A program made the translations under genes and the position numbers. Source: Microcebus murinus (lineage: Eukaryota; Chordata; Mammalia; Primates; Cheirogaleidae). From it: a stretch of DNA of 64,000 nucleotides. The stretch covers positions 99,043,001 through 99,107,000 of the forward strand of contig NC_134110.1 in assembly GCF_040939455.1 (NCBI RefSeq). The letters run 5' to 3'. The notes beneath the pieces are model-generated. The model worked only from the letters and a program-made list of their open reading frames with translations. It ran no database searches and was not told the origin of the DNA. Positions 12,310-24,930 of this stretch are shown here, piece after piece (within the stretch, counting starts at the first letter, position 1; every line of letters begins with the position of its first letter).

Positions 12310-13400
12310 TTTTTAAAAAAGAAAAATTTTTATTATATTATAGAAAATTTAAAACATATACTAAAGCAGAGAGAATAGAATAATGAATCCCCATGTATCC
12401 ATGACCCAGCTTCAACAATTACCAGCTTGTGCCTAATCTTGTTTGAGTTATGGTCCTTCACACTATGCCCCATACTGCCCTCTATTTGATTATTTTAAAG
12501 CAAATCTAAGATATTATAGTACTTCATAAATACTTTGAAAGCTCATATTTTAAAAACTATTTGAAAATATAAATTACTTTTGTATAATTTTAGGTTTGGA
12601 AACAATGCATCTAAACATGTTCAAACTAAATATAAAAAGAGAAGAGACTTATGACTTGATGCTCTGAACTGAAACTGTCCTTAAAATCCTTTACTGTAAC
12701 CTCTTATTTTTATGAATGAGTAAATCAAAACCCAGGAAGACAAATGTGATTCAAGTCTCGCCTCCAGTACCTGGTCTCTGTGCATGGGCACTTGAATAGT
12801 GCAGTGCAGCAGTCACACTCGTCCTTATCTGTCTGGGGTGGTGTGCTTGACAGTGTTGCTGAGCAAGCCCTAATCTGTGCCAAAGTCTAAGCTAGAGCAT
12901 ATTCTTTCTTTAAAACTATTTCGGTGCCAACTCTGTAAAAAACAAAGAAACCTGGGCCAAAAAAATATGAAATCTATTATTAAGTTGCAGTAGTCAGTAA
13001 ATTAAATTTATTTTGAAAAAACGTAGAACACACAAACATATAGGAAAATATTAAAATTATATCATCTTACTACCTCCCCAAGAAATACTTTAAAATTTAT
13101 TTATATTTGTGTATCTATGTATATATACATACATATAGATTATATTGAGTATATAATTTTGTAATCTACTTTTCAATTAATAGAAGATAATAAACATTAC
13201 AACTGCTTTGAATATTACATAGCTTTTATAAAATAATAACTACCAATAATCCATTGTATAGATGTACCATTCTTATTTACCTAGTCCCTTACTATAACAT
13301 GCAATGGATACTCATTGATATTTTATATTATTTCATTAGAGTGATTCCTATAAATGGAATTACCAGGGAATGGGTTATATTAATTATTCTTTCTGCTGTG
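12310..13400. repeat. Old interspersed repeat relics, family unresolved
   Basis: 'gaatccccatgtatccatgacccagcttcaacaattacc' (near 12383) and the AT-rich block near 13020-13380 look like decayed transposon sequence common in mammals. I cannot name the family or the limits. Confidence 0.4.
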
Positions 13401-13861
13401 ATTTTTGTGTCCTTCCTTTTAGCATAAAAAAAATAGCACTCACCATCTAGAGTGAAGTGTAGATTTTTTTATTTTATGCCTATGCTATTGTAGTAAATTA
13501 CGGTGTGAAGGTAGTGTATGTTTTCATTTATCATAGAATGAAGATTTGAAGGGACCTTTCATATGACAAAAGCAATGTAGGAGTTCACATGAACAGTGCA
13601 GAAATAAACTATTCCATTTCACATAATCCTAATCACTTATGTTGAACAGAAAACCTACTCAAATTCTTTTGGCCCACAGGAAGTCAATATCTTCCACTAT
13701 AAAACAACCTTTGTTGTTTTTTCTTAGTATATTCTCATTTCTTTATAGTATATTCTTCATATATTAAATATATATGCACACATATACACACACAAAAGTG
13801 GATTCTTAGTATTTCTTTGTAGTATATTCTCTTCTGTGTCAAATATTTTTATTTGTTTTTG

Positions 13862-14150
13862 TCTTTTGGGATAGAGTCTCACTCTGTCCCCCAGGCTAGA
13901 TCTCAGTGGCACTATCATAGTTTACTGCAGCCTCAAACTCCTGGGCTCAAACGGTCCTCTGGCCTCAGCCTCCTAAGTAGCTGGGACTAGAGGCATGCGC
14001 CACAATGCCAGGCTACTTTTTCCATTTTTGGTAGAGATGGGGTCTCACTGTGTTGCTTAGGCTGGTCTCAAACTTCTGGTCTCAAGTGATCCTCCTGCCT
14101 TGGCCTCCCACAGTACTAGAATTACAGGCATGAGCCACTGCTCCCAGCCC
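13862..14150 (-). mobile_element. Alu, antisense
   Basis: The element runs from 'gatagagtctcactctgtc' to 'attacaggcatgagccactgctcccagcc' with both monomers present. It is moderately diverged. It lies in intron 2. Nothing else was recognised from 14150 to 15590. Confidence 0.9.
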
Positions 14151-15599
14151 TGAAATATATTGTTTTAATAGTTTCTTGCTATATATGGATTTTATAATCT
14201 TTACCTTATGAATATTTTTCTTAAAGTGTGAATCTCCAAGTAGAGACCTGTCTTCTCATATAATCTTCAGAGTTCAGAACAATAGCATTCCTTTTATGTG
14301 GACCTTATATATCAGTTAATACAATCTAGGCTTGGAATACAGTTTTAGGCATTTTTATTGCATTCTTGGTTGATATTAAGATCATTAGGATATTTATTCA
14401 TAATATACTTTTAGCATAAAATATATAACTGATGTTTTCAACCAAGATGTAGACTTTTACTTTGATATTATTTAATATTTATCTGTGATTATTTGATCCT
14501 GTTTTCTGTTTGTTAGTTATCCCTACCAGGTTTGTGCTTTGTATAAATGCCTACTATACCTTAAATTGAGAAACTGATAAGTTTATGAATAAAATAAGAC
14601 TATTTATGTTAATTGTGTAAAAATAGACATTTTTCCATTGCAAGATGATTATAGGGAGAACACTTTGTATTTTTCCAAATTATTTTATATTTTTTGAAAT
14701 TATGGTTAAACAATCACTGTTTTTCTGATACTGTATTATCAAATGTTAAGAGACTTTTTTTTCAGTTGCTTCATTACCTTTTAGTACAAATCAGCTTTCT
14801 CAATTGCTATCTTGGAATAGCATACAAAGGCTTACACAAGTTGCCTTTTTATGGCCACACTTTGATGGTGATTTATGCCTTAAGCTGACCATAATCAACC
14901 ATGAACTATTAGAATTAGCTAATTTGTTGTTTATTTCTATAAGTAACTTTTCTTCCTCTAGAGCTTCAGAGGACCAGCAGCACAAAGGTAGCTTAGCACT
15001 TGTGTGTGTGTATGTGAGTCAATCTGATTGGTGTTTAATAGGAGAACAATTTTGAGTCATCTGAATACATTTTCAGTACCATAGATTTTATTCAGGGAGA
15101 CACTAAAGGAGTCCTTTGACTAATCTTGGGTCCCCATCAAATATTCTCCTAGCTTAAAAGTATTTTAAACTTGTAGTCAACTAAAAGCAACTGCTTTTAT
15201 AGTTCTCAGATGAAGAAATTTATAGTGTGAGACTAATGGACTTTGGTTCATGTCCAAAAGATCATAGCCTTAGATGGTATTCATATTTAATTGGTAACAG
15301 CACACACTTTAATACCTCATTCTATATTATAGATTATATCATATTAAGTCATCAATTTTTATAACATGAGTGCACCCCATGTTATGTTTGTGCAAATGAC
15401 ATAATGTTAGTGCAGGAAGAAGGGACCTTAGAAGCCATTAAGTCTTTTGCAGGTTAAATCAAGCAAACGAGCTAAATACACATACACAGATGTATGTGCA
15501 CTCATGTATGGATACCTAAAAAACTAAAACCAATTAACCATGGTCTCATGACTCCATTCCAGAGGTTTGTTTGTTTGTGTGCTTGTTCACTTTTCAGTG

Positions 15600-16260
15600 T
15601 TCCTTGTGTGTTCACTGGCCTTCCTGCCTCAAGTCTCTCCCTGCTATAGCTCAGCCTTTTATAGACTGATCTTTCTAGTACTCAGCTCATATCACCACTG
15701 CACTTTAAAATTGTGACTGGCTCTTTGTTGTCTTTGCAAGGACGGGCCAGCTCCCTTCCAACTTGCCAGTGCCTTTCATGATCTCACGTTCCCCTCTTTC
15801 CTCTTCACACATAATGTCTAATGTTCTGTTCAACATTGGCACCTGCAGTTCTTCCAGCATGTCCACTGCTTCAAGCTGTGCATATGCTAGGCATGCTGTT
15901 CCCTCTGTCTGGAATGCCCTTCCTGTCTTTCTGCAAAATGCTGAGTTCCTACATCCAGCACTGAGGTTCCCTCTATAAAGCCCTCTCTGCCCATTCCTTC
16001 AGTCAATCACTCCCTGTTCTCTCCTGCACCTGGACTTCTGCACCTGCAGTGCTTCTTTTGTTTTCTATGGTTGTATTTGGATATTTGGAATCCAAATATT
16101 TATATGTCTTTCTTCTCCACTAGATAGCCTGTATCTCTAGAGTGAGACTGGCATTACTTATCTTTCAAACTTTTAATCATTTCCATTATTATAAAAGAAC
16201 AATGAACCTAACACAGTGCCCAGCAAATAACAGGGACTAAATAAGATTTCTTGAACTGAG
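15600..16260 (+). repeat. L2 element, sense
   Basis: The segment has 'tgctgttccctctgtctggaatgcccttcc', 'ccctctataaagccctctctgccc' and the terminal 'acagtgcccagcaaataacagggactaaataag' in L2 order. The end carries a small duplication of 'gatttcttgaactga' (about 16235 and 16270). Confidence 0.75.
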
Positions 16261-16584
16261 TAAATGCTGATTTCTTGAACTGAGATCCTTTTAGATGACT
16301 AAGATATTCGTAAGATATTAAGGAAGTATATGATTAGTATCCTAAAAAGTACTCTATGCACGTACTCTCTGGAACTCTTGAATGTGCTGTGGAGTTTTGT
16401 CAGTAGAGATCTGGTTACACTGTTGTGTAGGGCCTGAGAAAATTCCAGGTGTGTTTGAGTAGAAATAGCAGGCAAGGCAGTCAGGTGTCCACATGTAATA
16501 TTTGAGATTTGAAAATTAGGTTGTATCATAAAATTTTGTTACACAAATTTTTGTGTTCTTTCCAGTCAGCTACCTTAGATATTA

Positions 16585-16830
16585 TACCCAGAATGGCATG
16601 GGATTCACATTTGCTTTGCTTAGGTTTGAAGTTTAGTTCTTTATGACTACCTGTGTAACTCTGGGCAAGTCACTTAACCTCTAAGTCCCAGTTTGTCCAC
16701 CTGCTTAATAGGGAACAGTACCTTGGAGGAGTAGTGTGAAGTTTGAGTGAGAGTGACATGGTGATGAATGTTAAGTGCTTAAGACAGAACTTAGCACAAA
16801 AGAAAACCTCAAATGCTGGCAAAGCTGCTG
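16585..16830 (+). repeat. MIR element, sense
   Basis: It contains the MIR core 'tgtgtaactctgggcaagtcacttaacctctaagtccca' and a tail with 'gtgcttaagacagaacttagcac'. Confidence 0.8.
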
Positions 16831-16864
16831 CTGCTGTGTCCATTTGAATTGTGTTTAGGTGAAC

Positions 16865-17095
16865 ACAGAATACGCATCAAGCTTGTTTAAGTGTAGACGT
16901 TTTGGAGTTAAACATTCTATAGTTTACTTATTATTTGACTTGGGCGTATTATTTAACTTTTCTGCCTCTTTTCCTCATCTTAACATGGACATCGCAATTT
17001 GCCACACCTCATGGGTTTGTAATGAGGATTGAATGAGAAATGCATATGAAACATTCAACACAGAGCCCAGCATATAGTAGGAGCTTAAAAAGTGA
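16865..17095 (+). repeat. MIR element, sense
   Basis: It is a second MIR directly downstream of the first, with 'ttaacttttctgcctcttttcctcatctt' core and an 'acacagagcccagcatatagtaggagctta' tail. No repeat or second gene was recognised from 17100 to the exon at 18290. Confidence 0.75.
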
Positions 17096-18289
17096 TAGTT
17101 GTTATTATAATTGAAGGGAAAATGCCTGTTGTTATATTGACAGAAATTACCCAGGACAATAAAGGGAAAATAACTTTCATAAATGAATGTCAGTTCTTTC
17201 ATAGCATTTTTTTATTTGTAAGTTTTTGCATAGCTTTTATTTTAAAATTAGTTCATTATAACTCAGCAGGAATAACTACTTATTTGCTGGGTTTGTTGTC
17301 ATTGTTGATAAGATCCTAGATGCCGCCTACAGCTGTTTATAGTTTCAAACCACAGAATTAAAGGAAAGAAAAGAGTTCTGGTTACCTTTTAACCATTTAA
17401 CATGAGGAAATTTACCTCATTATCTTAAGTGTGTAAGATTTGTACTTGAAAATATCAGTTAAGAATTAAGGTATAGTTGTAGCAATTTCAGAGAACTCAT
17501 GTAGAGTGGTTTGGGAAATACTCTCAGCCCTGCATGGGCCTGGTAATCTGCTTAGGTGAGGCAATAGGCTAAAGAAAGCGTAAAGAAGGTGACCATTCTA
17601 GTTTTGGACTTCACAACATTCTTTACAAACAAAGAGTGGCTGTTTGGGCACTACTGGCTGCTAGAGGCTGCCTTCTGAAATACCAGTGCTGTGCATCTTT
17701 TGTTCTTCTGGATAACTGCTCTAAGTACCTCAGGACCATTTGCCATTTGTATGTATGAAAATTCTGTCTTTAGTTCCCGATCCTTTCCATTGCCCTCTCC
17801 CGGTAGGTATTTTTTTTTCCAGAAATATTTCAGAAAGTTTTTCTTTGCTCTCAATTTGTCATTTTGTATCTCATTTGAAAGCATGTTTCAATTCCACTTT
17901 TTTTGGTTACTTTATATTGTAGTAGTTCTATATAAAATCTGTAAGCCAGGCAGGTGGCTTTTTAAAAAAATCTATGGATTACAGAACCACAAACTCCAGT
18001 GTTCCCATTTGTGTTGAAGCACTGAGGATAAGTGAAAGATTGGCAGGCACTTCAGATGTTTATTGTTCTAATTCAGTTTACTTCAGTGGTTGAGTTTCAG
18101 TTGACCAGAACCTTGCTATGAGCAGACAAACACAAATTAGCTCCCTGGTGTCCTTGCAGTTCAGTGACCCCCTACCTCACATCACCCCACCCCACCTGGT
18201 TTTGGTGTCCTTTGGCTCCAGTATGACAAAGGATTCTGTCAGCCTGATATTGTATCTGACCTGCTACTAATGCCTTTTGTCCCCCATAG

Positions 18290-18489
18290 AAGAAATCAGA
18301 CATTCCCAAAGTAGTGAGACTCTTCTGTCAGAAGATGAATGGAAGGTGTTAGTGCTGACGGGAAATACAGGGACTCAAGCCAATGTCACGCTCTGGGTGT
18401 ATGGAGATGAAGGAGTCAGTGGACCAATAAGTCTTAGCAAGGACAGCCCTGAGCCACTCTTCCTTCCAAGACAGGTGGATGAGTTTCAG
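18290..18489 (+). CDS. Coding exon 3: N-terminal half of first PLAT domain
   Basis: The acceptor is 'gtcccccatag'. The exon enters in phase 1 (G+AA makes E) and encodes EEIRHSQSSETLLSEDEW followed by the first PLAT strands: KVLVLTGNTGTQANVTLWVY, GDEGVSGP, then PLFLPRQVDEFQ. The family pattern 'vtTGd..gaGTdanV.l.lyGe.GdsG....' then 'F.rGqvdeF' is clear. From that pattern the exon should end after DEFQ at 18489 (200 nt, phase 0). The bases there read CAG|ATAAAC, one substitution from a normal GTAAAC donor. A usable GT lies 15 nt upstream (CAG|GTGGAT, exon end 18474, 185 nt, also phase 0), which would drop VDEFQ but stay in frame. The 3' boundary is therefore uncertain; the coding identity is not. 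Confidence 0.8.
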
Positions 18490-18560
18490 ATAAACAAAAT
18501 CGGCAGTAATATTTTTCTTTGAACATTTCAAAGCCATTTCTTTAATATAAAAGTGTGGAA

Positions 18561-18591
18561 TGTGTGTGTGTATGTGTGTGTGTGTGTGTGT
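18561..18591 (+). repeat. (TG)n microsatellite
   Basis: A near-perfect TG dinucleotide run with one TA interruption, 70 bp after the expected exon 3 donor. Confidence 0.95.
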
Positions 18592-19616
18592 CCTATATAA
18601 AATGAATCTCTGATCTATTAGAATCCCCATAAGTTAGTTATCTTAATGCCTGTTGTAATAATCAAAGGAAATATTTTTATTCACATATCTTACACAAGCA
18701 AGGAAAGTTGTAGAAGAAAATTACTTTCTTTAAAGACAGTTTGTTTTGGCCATTGGTTTGCAACTGGCCCTATAAACCATCAGCCTCAACTCAAATTATA
18801 ACCAGATTGTAAACCATATCTCTATATTCTTTTGGTAATTAAAACCCTTCTTTCATTTACTTGCATATACTTTTAGATGTTGCTCAGCTGAGCTGTATGG
18901 GTGTGAAATAATTTTCTTGGCATCTTCACAGGCAGTATTTTGAAGCTCTGCCCATGATCATTCTAATTTATCTCTCCTTTATTTCTTACAGTCAGAGAAT
19001 ACTGGGCTGCTAGGCTTGAGTATGGCTGGTTGCCTCTCCTAGTTCCTCAGAGCTTTGGCCAAATTTCAATTAGGACAATTACATTCCACCTCACTAATCC
19101 AGCCTTCTGCTCCCTCCCCCACAACATGATGAAAGCTATATGGTTCTTTGGTGTACTGTTAAACAGCAGCCATAGAGTGTTCCTTTTGCATCCTAAGGCT
19201 GACTAGAAGATAGAGAATGAGGCCACCTTGTGTCTCCAGGAAGCCAAAGCTGTTTGGGGCTACAGTACCGAGCAATCACTAATACCTGAATGGTTTCTAG
19301 ATCTTCAGACCTAGCCTATTATTCTACTTTTACAATCATAAAAATTAAGTTTTAGTAAAGAAAAGCAGTTATCTGTAGTCATGGAAGAGCACTTTGGCTC
19401 AATGCATAGGCAGTCATACCTTATACACATATTTATTTCAAAAAATGATTTAGAACTCTGAATGCACATGTATGGTTAGATTCATATGTCAACCCACGAA
19501 AGTCTATTATTTCCTGCAATATACCTTGTGGCATATATATTTATGTGCTGATGAATCCTATCAGTGTTTTTCTGGAAAAATTTACCCAAAGTCAAATCTT
19601 GGAATGAATGGTATAG

Positions 19617-19792
19617 ATTCTCAGTCTTGATTGCACATTGGAATTACCTGGGGAGCTTTAAAAACTACTGATGCCTCATTCTATCTCCAGAAATTCTAGT
19701 TTAATTTGTCTGAGGTGCAGCCTGGCCATTGAGATTTTTAGATGCTCCCCAAGTTATTCTAAAATGCAACCAAGGTTGAGAATCCCAGTTAT
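19617..19792. mobile_element. MER5A-like hAT transposon relic
   Basis: The segment starts 'attctcagtcttgattgcacattggaattacctggggagc' and ends 'atgcaaccaaggttgagaatccca'. These ends are imperfect complements of each other, and the size fits MER5A. Confidence 0.8.
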
Positions 19793-20029
19793 AGCACTAG
19801 ACTGCAAATTGGGTAAGCTGGATTTGAAGTCCTTGTTTCCCATATATTAGGTATATGATCTTAAGTATATATTTAATAGCTTAATTTCTTTAAGCCAGCA
19901 TTATCTTTATGTATAGAATGGAAGCAGTAATATCCATTCTTTCTAAATTTAATGGTAGTCTAATGGCAAAAAGAGAAAATATGTATAACTTAAAAAAGAA
20001 TCCTGTTGACATATAGGAGATGTCTTAAG

Positions 20030-20260
20030 TTGGTTAAGAATAGAGGCCTTGGAATCATGGATACCAGCTTCAAATCAACCTGTTACTAGTTCTGTGACCT
20101 TAAATAGATTGCTTATCCTCATTAATCCTCAGTTTCCTCCTTAGTACAAAGTGGGTACTGATACTCACTTAAAAGTCTTGCTGTAAAATTTAAAGAAAGT
20201 CTAGAAATGTGTGTGCTGTACCTTGTACCAGGTAGATAGAAAGTGTTCTGTGGATGACAG
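20030..20260 (+). repeat. MIR element, sense
   Basis: It contains 'ctagttctgtgaccttaaatagattgctt' and 'tcctcagtttcctccttagtacaaagtggg', the MIR core. A weaker MIR-like stretch may be present at 19805-19960. Confidence 0.75.
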
Positions 20261-20424
20261 ATGTCATTACAGTCAACAAGGACTCTCCTTCTCCTAGTCA
20301 ATGGCATCAGGATATGTTTTCTACCAGCCTCTTTCATTTATTGTGAAGTGTGAATAGTTTCAAGATATTACCTCAGTGGTGGAAATTAGGGCCAGGTATG
20401 AAAGCCCCCAGGAGTCTAGAGTCT

Positions 20425-20580
20425 TGGGGACCCCAGGCCAACAACATAGGCATCACCTGGGAACTTGCTAGACATGCAAACTGATGGTCTCCACTCCAGA
20501 TCTACTGGATCAGAATCTGCATTGTAACAAGATCACCAGGTACTTTGCGTGGGCACTTAAGTTTGAGAAGCACTGGCCTA
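20425..20580. mobile_element. MER5-type hAT transposon relic
   Basis: 'gcatcacctgggaacttgctagacatgcaaactgatg' and 'tttgagaagcactggcc' follow the MER5A/B pattern. Confidence 0.7.
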
Positions 20581-20799
20581 AGGGTTAAGGAACACTGGGA
20601 CTAGGCCTCTTGATAGTCTAAGAATCTTAGATTAGGGTTACTTAAGTAGTTCATACTCTCTTGCTGTCTTCTGTGGGCATTGATTCCCTTGTTCCTTTTT
20701 ATTGGCATCATTTGCTATTTCTAAATTTTTCTTTCATTCTCTTTTCTTCCTTCCAGTCCTGAAGTTAGCATGTAGCCATTTTTGAGGACAGTGTGTTAT

Positions 20800-20985
20800 T
20801 TCTGATTAAACAGGATTGGGTTCAGGTTTTACTTTTGGAACTCACTGTGTATTCAGCTGTGTATCCTTAAAGAAATTACTTAACCTGTGAGTTTCTTCAT
20901 CCTTTAAACTCTTAAAAAGGCCTTACTTTTCATGGAGCTGCTGTGCAGATTGGAAGAGACCATGCATGTCAGGTTCTTTCCCCTT
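20800..20985 (+). repeat. MIR element, sense, diverged
   Basis: 'tgtatccttaaagaaattacttaacctgtgagtttcttcatcc' corresponds to the MIR core. From 20985 to exon 4 at 22592 nothing further was recognised. Confidence 0.6.
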
Positions 20986-22591
20986 GCTGACACTGAGCTG
21001 CATGGTATCTCTGGTCTCCTGAAGTAACATGCAGATGGGCATGAAGTTACATATGCTTGGTAACCTGACCAGATATCCCTTTATTGTTTTCCATTAGAAT
21101 GTGAAGAAAGGGGAAGTTTACATTTAGGGCTAATAGATTCTGGAGACAATGAAAGACCATCTAAAGGTTCGGTTACTTTTCAGAGACAAACCAGGTCCAA
21201 GCTGTGGGATATTTTCCTACTTCCTCTGGAAGGAAGAGCTAGCTTCTGAGTTCTGCCTATGACACCAGCTCTGGGAATAGGGAAGTAGGGCAAAATTGGC
21301 TATGGGGGATTAACAGCCCTCTGTTTCTTTCTTTAAGTCAATGCCAGTGTAATCCCTATGACTTGGTGTTGTAACAGGTCCAGGGCTATTATAATACTAT
21401 ATTGTAGTGGGGAAAGTGGCGATAGGCACTTAAGTAAGAGAATTCTAAGCATGGGAAGTGGGCATGAAGGAATTCTGATGGTTTTGGGATCACCTAACCA
21501 TCCCAGCTCTTTCAGGGTCTAGTCCACAGGTAGGCAGTAATGTAAATCAAACATAATAAGCAAGTGCCTATCTATCTAGTATAGTATCTCATATCTAGTA
21601 TAGAGGTAGATGGGCATCTGTAGTAGAAATAATGATGTTGGCTATTATGTAAGCCAACAAGGTGGTGTATGACATTTTTTAATCCTCATAGTTCAGTGTC
21701 CTGGATGTATTTTATTATAATTAAAATATTTGCATGTAAATCCATCTTCCTTGCTAGTTATACATTTCTTCTAGTTAGGGAATGTGCCATCCTTTTCATC
21801 TTTGTATACCTGTGATCTTGCACAGGTATAGATAATTGTTTGAATAAAAATTTATTTAGTTGAGCTGAAAATTTTATGCTGTGAGTATTATGACCATTCA
21901 AAAGATAAAGAAATTGAAGACCAGAGATGTGAAACACCATGTTTTATGCAGTTTACAACAGCCTGCCTTCCAATTGAGTCAAAATTGATTCCAAAGCTGG
22001 TTCTTTACAATACCCAGATTAACAAATACTCTTGGGCCATGTCAAAAATTAACCAGTACACATACTCTGTTTTGTTTCTCTTCCTTGAACCTAGAACATC
22101 TGTATCTTAGCTTAGGAGTAAAAGAAGAATGGATTTTCAGAGTAGAAGGAAGTTCTAGACTCATAGGTACTTTCCTTAAACTTGTAGAAATTACTATATT
22201 TAGCTTTTCTTTGATGAAAATAGCTTTTTTTTTCCTTCTTAAAATATGAATTCCTCTTTCTGTCACTGGAACTCAAAGTGTTGGCTTCTAGTGAGAAATG
22301 TGTGGTAGTCAGAGAACTGAGCATATGTATGTTCTTTATCCTATTCTTTCATTTGACTCTTTTTGCATATTTTTAGTTAAGTCTCATGGTATTTCTTTCT
22401 CATATTCTGTTTCTATGAGAGTCACTGATAGCTTCTTAAGAGGACTTCATTTCTAGACTTCGAAAGGGTCCCTGAGAGCTTTTCAACTACCAGGAAGCGA
22501 AAAATTAATTTAGTATAAAGAAGAGAAAGAATTTTTTAATGTGCTTAATTTAAAACATTCTGGTAATTTTTCTTTTTTGCATTTCATTAAG

Positions 22592-22678
22592 GTTGAATTA
22601 AGAAGCATTGGAAAGATATATAAGATAAGAATAGAGCATGATGGAAGTAGTGAGCAACCTGAGTGGAACTTGGAGAAG
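22592..22678 (+). CDS. Coding exon 4: middle of first PLAT domain
   Basis: The exon has 87 nt (29 codons, phase 0 to 0) between acceptor 'atttcattaag' and donor GAAG|GTAATC. It encodes VELRSIGKIYKIRIEHDGSS then EQPEWNLEK. This is the PLAT signature 'vel.slG.iyKirieHDg.g..peW.le.v', including the conserved His-Asp turn and the Trp. It continues directly from DEFQ of exon 3. The following intron is 29.7 kb and holds the composite L1. Confidence 0.88.
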
Positions 22679-22789
22679 GTAATCATGTTTTTTATTTTGT
22701 GTTTCATAGTTATTCTCTGATGAAAAGAAGCAAGCAGGCTATATAAAGCTATGAGAATGATAACATATTTTTCTAATTACAGATGCTAC

Positions 22790-23090
22790 TTGACTTACTT
22801 GGGGTTACATCCCAATGAATCTATAGTATTAATAAATTGAAAATATCCTAAGTTGAAAATGCATTTAATGCTAGCAACACAATAGCAGGTCCCCTACTTA
22901 TGGTGGTTTGACTTAAAATTTTTACAGCTTTAGGATGGTGTAAAGTTGATATACATGCAGTAGAAACTGTAACCCCATTGTAAGTCATAAGGAGCTCCCC
23001 AACTTACAAGGGGTTACATCCCAATAAACCCATCATAAAGTTGAAAAATTGTAAGTTGAATCATGGTAAGTTGGGGATTATCTATATTGT
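22790..23090. mobile_element. Tigger-like DNA transposon relic
   Basis: 'cttggggttacatcccaat...aagttgaaaatgcattt' on the left and 'acttacaaggggttacatcccaataaaccc' on the right are typical of decayed Tigger-type elements. It begins about 110 bp after the exon 4 donor. Confidence 0.55.
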
Positions 23091-23426
23091 AAATAATGTG
23101 AACAAAATTTTTGTGGACATAACACTCTACACAAATATGGCTCATTTTTGTGAAAGATATTTTTAAAAATAGCATATTTATAGTTATAGTTGTAAATGTA
23201 ATCTGTGTTCATAGGAGAAAATCTGAAAATACAATGAAGTATAGGAACAAAAATAAGTTATTATTCACTGATCATTAGATGACCACTCTGGTGGTTCATT
23301 TTCTTCAAATCTTTTTTCTATGAATCTCTCATGTGCTCACATATGTCTTCACTCTTTCTCTCTCTGTTTGTATATATATTTATATACAATAATATATATG
23401 TAAAATATAAATATAAAATAAAGCCC

Positions 23427-24602
23427 TGACCCACATAATAATGTTTTTTGGTCAATGACGGACCACATATACCACACGGTCCTGTAAGATCAAAATGGAG
23501 GTGAAAAATTCCTATTGCCTAGTGCCATTGACATTGTAGCCATCATGTTGTTGCAGAACACATTACTCACATGTTTGTGGTGATGTTGGTGTAGACAAAC
23601 CTACTGAACTGCCAGTTGTATAAAAGTATGGCATATACAATTTTGTACAGTACATAATACTTGATAATGAAAAACTATATTACTGGTTTATATACTTACT
23701 ATACTGTATACTTTTATGGTTGTTTTAGAGTGTATTCCTTCTACTTATTAAAAAGAAATTAACTTTATAACAGCCTCAGACAGGTCCTTCAGGAGTTATT
23801 CCAGAAGAAGGCATTGTTATCATAGGAGATGACAGTTCTATGTGTATTATTGCCCCTGAAGACCTGCCAGGGGGACAAGATGTGGAGGTGGAAGACAGTG
23901 ATATTGATGATCCTGACCTTGTGTAGGCCTAGGCTAATATATGCATTTGTGTCTTAGTTTTTAACAAAAAAAGTTTAAAAATAAAAAAATATTTAATAGA
24001 AAAAAGCTTATAGAATAAGGATATAAAGAAAGTATTTTGTACAACTATACAATGTACTTGTGTTTTAAACTAAATGTTATAAGAGTCAAAAAGTTAAAAA
24101 ATGTAAAAGTTTAGAGTAAAAAGTTATAGAAAGCTAAGTTTAATTATTATTGAAGAAAAATGTTTATAAATTTAGTGTAGCCTAAGTGTACAGTGTTTAT
24201 AGTCTATAGTAGTGTACAGTAATGTCCTAGGCCTTCACATTCACTCACCATTCACTCACTGACTCACCCAGAGCAACTTCCAGTCCTGCAAGCTCTACCC
24301 ATGGTAAGTGCTCTATACAGATATACCATTTTTCATCTTTTATATTGTATTTTTACTGGATCTTTTTATTTAAGTATGTTTAGATATTATACTTACCATT
24401 GTATTACAGTTGCCTATAGTATTCATTACAGTATCATACTGTACAGGTTTGTAGCCTAGGAGCAATAAAGTCTTCTATATAGTCCAGGTGTATAGTAGGC
24501 TAGAACATCTAGCCTTGCTCAAGTGCATGCTGATGACACAATGACAAGATTGCCTAACAATGTATCCCCATTGTTAAGCCATGCATGATGTCTGACTATG
24601 CA
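23427..24602 (+). mobile_element. Tigger/pogo-like DNA transposon with transposase 3' remnant
   Basis: The left end 'ataataatgttttttggtcaatgacggaccacat' and right end 'atgtatccccattgttaagccatgcatgatg' match a well-known mammalian Tigger-type element. At 23771-23926 a frame of 51 codons plus stop stays open, with a very acidic end (GQDVEVEDSDIDDPDLV). This resembles the acidic C-terminal tail typical of pogo-family transposases. The rest of the coding region is missing. Confidence 0.65.
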
Positions 24603-24699
24603 TATAAATATACATATATGCATATTTATATGTATTTTGCCATTTTAATGAAATTGAATCATGCTATGTATGAACTTTGGGATTCTGATTTTTTGTTGT

Positions 24700-24930
24700 T
24701 TGTTTTTACTTAATCATTGCAATAATGATAATAATGTTTGTTGAGTGGTGAACATATACTAGCTACCTTACAAATACTATTGTATTTGTCTTTAATAGTA
24801 TCTCTCTGATATAGGTAATAGTAATATCCTGTTTTATAGAAGAGAAAACTGGGGCACAATAAAGTTAAATAATTTGCTTGAGATTACTTAGTAAATGGTC
24901 TTGTTGTATGTTGAACTCGGAGACTGAGAT
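24700..24930 (-). repeat. MIR element, antisense
   Basis: 'atcctgttttatagaagagaaaactggggcacaataaagttaaataatttgc' is the complement of the MIR core. Intron sequence from 24930 to 26380 is otherwise unassigned. Confidence 0.7.

Noticed and set aside
14962..14987. 26-nt mini-exon between 'cctctag' and 'gtagct'
   Set aside because: Inclusion between exons 2 and 3 breaks the frame, which is otherwise perfect.
17691..18017. 108-residue frame upstream of exon 3
   Set aside because: There is no domain, no frame-compatible splice sites, and overlapping frames on both strands.
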